Assembly (NCBI GenBank): GCA_946497265.1
Contig: CAMMKL010000060.1
Location: forward strand, 1-9,835
Source: an uncultured Clostridia bacterium
GTDB taxonomy: Bacteria; Bacillota; Clostridia; Oscillospirales; Acutalibacteraceae
Direction of reading: 5' to 3'
DNA length: 9,835 nt
In this document: positions 6,132-9,835 of the stretch, piece by piece
How the letters are laid out: each line of letters starts with the position of its first letter
How positions within the stretch are numbered: the first letter of the stretch is position 1
The notes under the pieces: generated by a model
What the model was told of the DNA's origin: nothing
Database searches by the model: none
The model's input: the letters and a program-made list of their open reading frames with translations, nothing else
Made by a program: the position numbers and the translations under genes

Positions 6132-6159
6132 GCCGCGGGCAGAATATTCTGCCCGCGGC
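6132..6159. repeat. 28-nt perfect palindrome upstream of the rpe promoter
   Basis: GCCGCGGGCAGAAT is followed directly by its exact reverse complement. It could fold into a hairpin in RNA from either strand, but neither side has a T run. It sits between the terminator of the small membrane protein operon (6295-6324) and the rpe -35 box. It may be a backup terminator or a protein-binding site. Between it and 6295 there are only shorter palindromes (GGCGTACGCC at 6180-6189, CTTATGCATAAG at 6204-6215) and no gene. Confidence 0.5.
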
Positions 6160-6294
6160 TCTCTATCTTAAGCGGCTGCGGCGTACGCCCTCCGCACACT
6201 CATCTTATGCATAAGGCTGGGTGATGTTCCCCGCCCTCATGCATACTGTTTCCCGGCTTGGCGGTTTCCCCCGGTCTTACCTGCAAAACGGGCG

Positions 6295-6324
6295 AAAAAA
6301 AGGGCGGAAGCTTTCGCCTCCGCC
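6295..6324 (-). terminator. Intrinsic terminator of the small membrane protein operon
   Basis: On the minus strand GGCGGAGGC-GAAA-GCTTCCGCC (9-bp stem with one G-U, GAAA tetraloop; 6324-6303) is followed by C and a run of seven T. It lies about 43 nt past the TAG of the last membrane protein gene. A second, imperfect inverted repeat (about 6322-6345) overlaps its upstream side. Confidence 0.85.
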
Positions 6325-6366
6325 GGTTAAAAATTTTTGCCCGGCCTGCAGGGCAGAGCGGTAGCG

Positions 6367-6666
6367 CTATTGTTCCCCCTCTTTGTCTTCCTGCTTTTTA
6401 TCATCACCGGGCTGCTTTGCGCGCTCCTTGTAAAAGACATAACATGTCACCAAAAGGGTTACCAGCATGATTCCACGGAATACCCAGCCCCACACCCCAT
6501 GAAACATATTAAGCTCCGGGTGAAGGGAGTTTATCAGCCACCATGCCGCCATGATCTCGAAGACCACGCCTGCAAAGTAAAAGACCTTATTGAGCTTCCC
6601 CATGCGCACCATAATCAAGATACCAAGCAAAGCGAACAGCCCTGCGTAAACATAGCCGTACTGCAT
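6367..6666 (-). CDS. Small three-helix membrane protein, unknown function
   Basis: 99 residues. Three hydrophobic segments are visible (about 5-20, 28-48, 62-80), followed by a charged tail (KERAKQPGDDKKQEDKEG) that is probably cytoplasmic. No known motif recognised. The ATG at 6666 follows the TAA of the upstream gene with no spacing at all (TAAATG), so the two are very likely translated from the same mRNA; the SD is GGGGAG inside the end of the upstream gene. The pattern of helices 2-3 (..NSLHP...FHGVWGWVFRG) resembles the upstream protein's (..NLIWP...VHGIGTLVFVG), suggesting the pair may be distant relatives. Confidence 0.75.
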   Translation of the reverse strand: MQYGYVYAGLFALLGILIMVRMGKLNKVFYFAGVVFEIMAAWWLINSLHPELNMFHGVWGWVFRGIMLVTLLVTCYVFYKERAKQPGDDKKQEDKEGEQ

Positions 6667-7002
6667 TTATTTTGGCTCCCCTTCCTTCTTTTCTTCCTCG
6701 GATGTCTCTAGGGCCTTTGGGGCCTGTCCCTGTTTTTCCGCATGCTTTGCTTTCCAGTAATAAGCAAACAATTTATAAAACAGATACCCCACAAATACCA
6801 GGGTGCCAATACCATGCACCCAACGCATAAAACCGGAATACGGCCAGATTAGGTTTACCACCGCGTCCAGCAAAAGCCATCCGCCCTCAAACAAAAAATA
6901 AAAGGAGAGGGATTGGTAGAAAGGATAACCGCGCAGGGGCGGCGTGAACAGAATGGTCGCAACTGCAAAACAAAGCAGCGCGCCGGCTACTGCTAACCAC
7001 AT
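6667..7002 (-). CDS. Small three-helix membrane protein, unknown function
   Basis: 111 residues from ATG 7002, which has AGGAG 8 nt upstream; the frame is open further up, but those codons overlap the promoter. Hydrophobic segments at about 2-20, 32-53 and 63-83, rich in aromatic residues (PFYQSLSFYFLFEGGW), then a highly charged tail (KAKHAEKQGQ...SEEEKKEGEPK). No enzyme motif or binding site is recognised. First gene of a two-gene operon (with the 99-residue protein) that has its own promoter and terminator. Confidence 0.8.
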   Translation of the reverse strand: MWLAVAGALLCFAVATILFTPPLRGYPFYQSLSFYFLFEGGWLLLDAVVNLIWPYSGFMRWVHGIGTLVFVGYLFYKLFAYYWKAKHAEKQGQAPKALETSEEEKKEGEPK

Positions 7003-7083
7003 GGATAACACTCCTTTGCCAAAGTAGGTAGCGTCCGCTTTGTCGCCGGGCGCCCTCAGGTGGATACCATACCATATGGAAAC

Positions 7084-7112
7084 AGTATATTCTTTCTGCC
7101 CCGTGAAGTCAA
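7084..7112 (-). promoter_or_regulatory. Sigma-A promoter of the two-gene membrane protein operon
   Basis: Minus strand: -35 TTGACT (7112-7107), 17-nt spacer, -10 TATACT (7089-7084). It predicts a leader of about 75 nt before ATG 7002. It lies between the 3' end of the 108-residue protein gene and the operon, so the operon can be expressed separately. Confidence 0.75.
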
Positions 7113-7188
7113 GCAAAGCCCGGCGCTTTGTACGGAAGAATTGCGCTTTTTAACCGGCGCTTATCCTTCCCACAGGAGCGTAACCTCA

Positions 7189-7515
7189 TCAGCCGGCAAT
7201 ACGGGGACGCTGCAGGCTCTGGGCGGATGTTTTTTTCCGCCGGGGCTTTTGCGCCGCTTTTTGCCTTACGGCCTTCTCCCGGCGCTCCCGGCGTTCTATA
7301 AACAGCAGCTTCCCGCAAATGCCGGCCAAAGCCGCCTGCAAAAACAGAAGGATTGCGCCAATGGCCGCCGAGGCAGGCGGTGCGCTTAACAGGGCGATGA
7401 CCCCGGCGAGCACGCAAAGGAACAGGGAAGCAAGGCTTTCTTTTTGGACCGGGCGGCAGTAAAAAGCCATAACCCCCCCATACAACAACAATAGTATCCC
7501 CATCAAGATGTTCAT
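7189..7515 (-). CDS. Small membrane protein with basic tail, unknown function
   Basis: 108 residues from ATG 7515, chosen because GGAGGT lies 6 nt upstream; an in-frame ATG at 7575 would overlap the -10 box. Three hydrophobic segments (about 2-20, 29-45, 50-74; MNILMGILLLLYGGVMAFY at the start) are followed by a strongly basic tail (IERRERREKAVRQKAAQKPR and onward), probably cytoplasmic by the positive-inside rule. No family recognised. No terminator with a T run separates it from the next operon, so some read-through into 7002-6367 is possible. Confidence 0.72.
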   Translation of the reverse strand: MNILMGILLLLYGGVMAFYCRPVQKESLASLFLCVLAGVIALLSAPPASAAIGAILLFLQAALAGICGKLLFIERRERREKAVRQKAAQKPRRKKTSAQSLQRPRIAG

Positions 7516-7563
7516 ACCGCTACCTCCATCAAACATATATTTGTCGATCATTTGTTCTGTTTT

Positions 7564-7591
7564 ATTATAGCACAAACTTTCGATTAATCAA
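7564..7591 (-). promoter_or_regulatory. Sigma-A promoter with extended -10 for the 108-residue protein
   Basis: Minus strand: -35 TTGATT (7591-7586), 16-nt spacer, -10 TATAAT (7569-7564) preceded by TGC, an extended -10. It predicts a leader of about 42 nt. Confidence 0.7.
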
Positions 7592-7653
7592 GAGAAAAAC
7601 AAAAATTTGTTCGTATTTGTCTATGCAATCAAGCCCTCCCCTTCCGGCAATCG

Positions 7654-7699
7654 CAAAGGGGCCATGCTACATGTTTAAACATGTAGCATGGCCCCTTTG
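7654..7699. repeat. 46-nt perfect palindrome at the 3' end of the yabE-like gene
   Basis: The 23-nt arms beginning CAAAGGGGCCATGCTACATG are exact reverse complements, centred on TTTAAA with no spacer. It begins 16 nt after the stop codon of the 3D-domain protein. As RNA it would be a very stable hairpin, but no T run follows on either strand. It probably marks the 3' end of that transcript. Confidence 0.7.
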
Positions 7700-7715
7700 A
7701 ATCACAATATCTTTT

Positions 7716-8927
7716 TTACGCCAACACGTAAATCGACATTTTACGTCTGCCGAAGCTCAGGCATTCGCCTTCCGTGTCAAAGAACAGATCCGCAAGCGCG
7801 TGGCCGCTCATCATGGCGCCGCCGGTATCCGCTGCAATGGCATAGCCATACACGTAGGAGCCGTCGGGCGAGCAAATATACAGCCGGGTGCCGTAAGGTA
7901 TCACATTGGGGTTTACCGCCACCCTTCCATAAGCAACCGGCAGGCCGGACGCAGTCCGGGAGCCTTCAGCAGCGCTGTAGGCGGTGCAATTGCCGGTAAA
8001 CACCTTGCTGTAGCTGATCACGTTGCCGTTGCTGTCGGTCAGGGTACCATCCGCACCAACCGTAGCGGCTGCCGCGGGTTTTGCCTTCGTGCCCACCAGA
8101 ACCTGCTTGCTTACCGGTTCCTTAGTCACTTCGTTGCTGATAACGGTTTCCTCCGCAACTTCGCCGTTGACAAGCTTCTGGCTGGTCACGACGGTGCGCT
8201 CGCCGTTAGTCCCTTCCCGGACCACTTTGCTTTCGCCTTTGTAAAGGTCGTTCGTTTCGATAGACTCCACTCCATACTCCACCGGTTCGGTAGAGGTTAC
8301 CTCGCGGTAGGTCACACGGTCGATGGTTACCTCACCATTTTCCGTGACGTCGGAATCCATATCCATCGAAACCACGTCGTTCTCATCCACTCCAATATTG
8401 AGCAGGAAGAGAGCATTCCGCAGGCTTCCCTCGGGCACAACTGCCGTTTGGGTTTCTCCGCCGACGGTAAGCGTCAGAGTATGCCAGCGGATCACATTCA
8501 CCTGCATGCCGGGCGTAAGCGTTGCGGTCGGCTCGGGGCTTACGGTATCGTTTTCATCCAGGGCCACTCCGGCTTCTTTTAAAGCGTCTGCCACCGTGCC
8601 CTCTGTGAAGATCAGGCTTTCCTTTTTGCCGTCTGCCGCCACCGTAACTTCAAAAGCGCGTTTGACGATGATCGTATTTTCTACCTCATCACGCACTACT
8701 TTGTCGTTTGCTCCCAGGGCAATGCCGGCCATTTCCAGAACCTTTTCGGTTTCCGTCTGCATGGTGGAAACCACATATCTGTTTTCGCCGTCCACAATGG
8801 TAATATCTTTGGTTAGAGCAGCTACCGTAACGATGGAGCTGGTGGCTATTACGCACATCAGCAGCAATGCGACCAGGCGCATGAACTGCTTGTTCAGCCC
8901 TTTCATTTTGGTTGTGTTCATCTCCAT
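7716..8927 (-). CDS. YabE-like cell-wall protein: DUF348 repeats, G5 and 3D domains
   Basis: 403 residues. A basic N-terminus and a hydrophobic stretch (about 15-38, FMRLVALLLMCVIATSSIVT) act as signal peptide or anchor, so the protein works outside the membrane. Then come three ubiquitin-like DUF348 repeats (about 40-82, 88-132, 148-195), a G5 domain (about 200-282, ending EPVSKQVLVGTK), a short Ala-rich linker, and a C-terminal 3D domain (about 308-402) with CTAYSAAEGSRTASG, VIPYGTRLYI, AADTGGA, ADLFFD and FGRR. This is the layout of B. subtilis YabE and related resuscitation-promoting-factor-like proteins, in which the 3D domain is a double-psi beta-barrel related to lytic transglycosylase MltA; a role in peptidoglycan cleavage during growth or spore outgrowth is likely. 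Of the three Asp positions that name the domain, Asp367 and Asp380 are present, while the usual AVDP is AVNP (Asn339). Start ATG 8927 has AAGGAG 6 nt upstream. Monocistronic, with a consensus promoter. Confidence 0.9.
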   Translation of the reverse strand: MEMNTTKMKGLNKQFMRLVALLLMCVIATSSIVTVAALTKDITIVDGENRYVVSTMQTETEKVLEMAGIALGANDKVVRDEVENTIIVKRAFEVTVAADGKKESLIFTEGTVADALKEAGVALDENDTVSPEPTATLTPGMQVNVIRWHTLTLTVGGETQTAVVPEGSLRNALFLLNIGVDENDVVSMDMDSDVTENGEVTIDRVTYREVTSTEPVEYGVESIETNDLYKGESKVVREGTNGERTVVTSQKLVNGEVAEETVISNEVTKEPVSKQVLVGTKAKPAAAATVGADGTLTDSNGNVISYSKVFTGNCTAYSAAEGSRTASGLPVAYGRVAVNPNVIPYGTRLYICSPDGSYVYGYAIAADTGGAMMSGHALADLFFDTEGECLSFGRRKMSIYVLA

Positions 8928-9034
8928 AAAAATCTCCTTGTGATGTCCTTGATTTGGATCGCGCCCCTACGTGGACTTACCAATAAGAACGCGTTTATCC
9001 ATGACAATTCTTAGGATTTCCGACGCTGATGGTT

Positions 9035-9063
9035 ATTATATGCACCAGTTGCCCTGCTGTCAA
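9035..9063 (-). promoter_or_regulatory. Perfect consensus sigma-A promoter of the yabE-like gene
   Basis: Minus strand: TTGACA (9063-9058), 17-nt spacer, TATAAT (9040-9035). Both boxes match the consensus exactly. It predicts a start near 9028 and a leader of about 100 nt. Such a strong core promoter suggests control by repression, by the leader, or simply high expression. Confidence 0.85.
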
Positions 9064-9205
9064 ATATCCATTCTTTTAATTTTCGTATATATTGCACAGC
9101 TTTCTCTGACAAGAGTTTCCAATCTACCCCTTTATACGCCTTCATTTCCTTTTTTTTAACGAATTTAAGGGGCGATTCTCTGTGCAACTTGCAAGAAAAT
9201 AAAAA

Positions 9206-9232
9206 GTTACAAAGTAGTTACAAACTGTTACA
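9206..9232 (-). promoter_or_regulatory. Tandem WalR (YycF)-like binding boxes
   Basis: On the minus strand TGTAAC occurs three times in a row: 9232-9227, 9222-9217 and 9211-9206, with gaps of 4 and 5 nt. The downstream pair (TGTAAC-N5-TGTAAC) fits the WalR box TGTWAH-N5-TGTWAH exactly. A weaker pair (TGTAAG, TGTTAC) lies at 9285-9270. WalR controls cell-wall hydrolases, including 3D-domain protein YocH in B. subtilis, so a site upstream of this 3D-domain gene makes sense. It lies about 143 bp upstream of the -35 box, farther than usual. Confidence 0.45.
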
Positions 9233-9545
9233 GGTTTGTAGCTGATAATCGGGATAAAATGAGCAAATGGTAACAAACCCTTACAAAAACATGCGTTCGG
9301 ATGGAAATATCTTTTCTGGAAGGGTTTTGATCTTTATCCCCCTTGATTTTCTGTCGATCAAAGGAACTTACGCCCTCCCTTTCTATTATATAAAGAAATA
9401 GGGACTCTCTGTGCCATTTTTATCCCAATACAATAAATATTATAGTTAATATTTTTTATATAGTATTGAGCGGACATACAACCGTTGATTTTTATACGAT
9501 GAGGATTTCTATTTTGCCAAATCCTTTGCTACCCCTTACTTGCCG
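9233..9545. other. AT-rich intergenic stretch without a gene
   Basis: No coding sequence is supported on either strand. Apart from the degenerate WalR-like pair at 9270-9285 and runs of A/T near 9430-9465 (TATAGTTAATATTTTTTATA), I see no clear promoter, tRNA or structured RNA. It separates the serS terminator from the regulatory region of the yabE-like gene. Confidence 0.4.
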
Positions 9546-9593
9546 GTAAAAAATCGGGCTGCCGGTTACACATCTGTATAAACGGCAGCCCGA
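9546..9593 (-). terminator. Intrinsic terminator of serS
   Basis: On the minus strand an 11-bp perfect stem (TCGGGCTGCCG with CGGCAGCCCGA; 9593-9583 and 9564-9554) is followed directly by a run of six T. It lies about 60 nt past the serS stop codon. Confidence 0.85.
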
Positions 9594-9612
9594 CCCTCAT
9601 AAGAGGATATGC

Positions 9613-9641
9613 TACGGCTTTTTACATGAAGCCGTATTTTT
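9613..9641 (+). terminator. Hairpin with T run facing serS
   Basis: An 8-bp perfect stem (TACGGCTT 9613-9620, AAGCCGTA 9629-9636) with an 8-nt loop is followed by five T on the plus strand. It lies between the serS stop and the serS terminator but points the other way, so it could stop plus-strand transcription from running antisense into serS. Confidence 0.45.
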
Positions 9642-9655
9642 CCTTAAGTGGTTTC

Positions 9656-9835
9656 TTATTTTTCCGGCAAGATTTTATCAATTCCCATATAGGGGCGCAG
9701 TACTTCCGGCACCGTTACGCTCCCGTCCGCGTTTTGATACTGTTCGACAATCGCGGGGATCACACGGCTGGTCGCCAGACCGGATGCATTTAAGGTGTGC
9801 ACAAGGTGCAGCTTTTTGTCTTCCCCACGATATTT
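9656..9835 (-). CDS. serS: Seryl-tRNA synthetase, C-terminal 59 residues (partial)
   Basis: The window edge cuts the gene, leaving the C-terminus. It contains LHLVHTLNASGLATSRVIPA, which is class II synthetase motif 3 of SerRS (usually HTLNGSGLA..R), then IVEQYQNADGSVTVPEVLRP and YMGIDKILPEK before TAA at 9658-9656. The enzyme charges tRNA-Ser with serine (and makes the Ser-tRNA precursor of Sec-tRNA where present). The normal Gly of NGSG is Ala here (NASG), a common variant. The reading frame is intact to the edge, and a terminator follows. Confidence 0.95.
   Translation of the reverse strand, partial: KYRGEDKKLHLVHTLNASGLATSRVIPAIVEQYQNADGSVTVPEVLRPYMGIDKILPEK

Noticed and set aside
7540..7620. 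GAAC-containing sequence near the 108-residue protein promoter as a LexA (SOS) box
   Set aside because: The Firmicutes box GAAC-N4-GTTC is not matched; the GAAC and GTT elements are wrongly spaced.
7800..8943. Long plus-strand open frames opposite the yabE-like gene
   Set aside because: They are complements of a clearly identified gene, with low-complexity Ser/Thr/Val-rich translations and no domain signature.
8967..9002. An 11-codon upstream open frame (MDKRVLIGKST) in the yabE leader
   Set aside because: No Shine-Dalgarno sequence precedes it, and such short frames are expected by chance.
9011..9145. A 44-codon minus-strand open frame upstream of the yabE-like gene
   Set aside because: It spans the perfect consensus promoter, the SD-like AAAGGAA is too close to its ATG, and the protein has no recognisable feature.

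Overview
The window looks like a chromosomal segment from an anaerobic, probably gut-dwelling member of the Clostridia (Bacillota). The evidence is near-consensus sigma-A promoters (TTGACA-17-TATAAT and relatives), strong GGAGG-type ribosome binding sites, a MecA-type ClpC adaptor, a YabE-like DUF348/G5/3D cell-wall protein, and a GH112 phosphorylase of the type used on mucin and milk disaccharides. serS and yabE lie near the replication origin in Bacillus subtilis, so an origin-proximal position is possible but not shown.

Layout, left to right. (1) 1-516: the start of an unrecognised, apparently frameshifted minus-strand gene, a plus-strand intrinsic terminator whose loop resembles a ParB/Spo0J parS site, and a perfect hairpin behind the next gene. 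(2) 517-2923: one GH112 galacto-N-biose/lacto-N-biose-type phosphorylase (minus) with its own promoter and a structured leader of about 205 nt. (3) 3169-4690: a stretch without intact genes that reads, on the minus strand and across frames, as decayed rnfD-, rnfE- and rnfA-like genes, i.e. the remains of an Rnf ion-translocating ferredoxin:NAD+ oxidoreductase cluster. (4) 4707-6114: a mecA-like gene (plus, TTG start, leader with competing hairpins) converging on rpe (minus); the two genes overlap by 23 bp at their 3' ends. (5) 6295-7591: three small integral membrane proteins of unknown function (minus) under two promoters, the last two abutting and closed by a clear terminator. (6) 7654-9063: a YabE-like 3D-domain wall protein (minus) with a perfect consensus promoter and a 46-nt perfect palindrome at its 3' end. 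(7) 9064-9835: an AT-rich intergenic region with tandem WalR-like TGTAAC repeats, then terminators and the C-terminus of seryl-tRNA synthetase (minus).

The intact genes appear to be independent housekeeping and accessory units, most with their own promoter. The functional links I can infer are: cell-wall control (WalR-like sites upstream of the 3D-domain protein), regulated proteolysis (MecA), pentose-phosphate metabolism (Rpe) and intracellular phosphorolysis of host-glycan disaccharides (GH112). All family assignments come from reading motifs by eye; no search was run.
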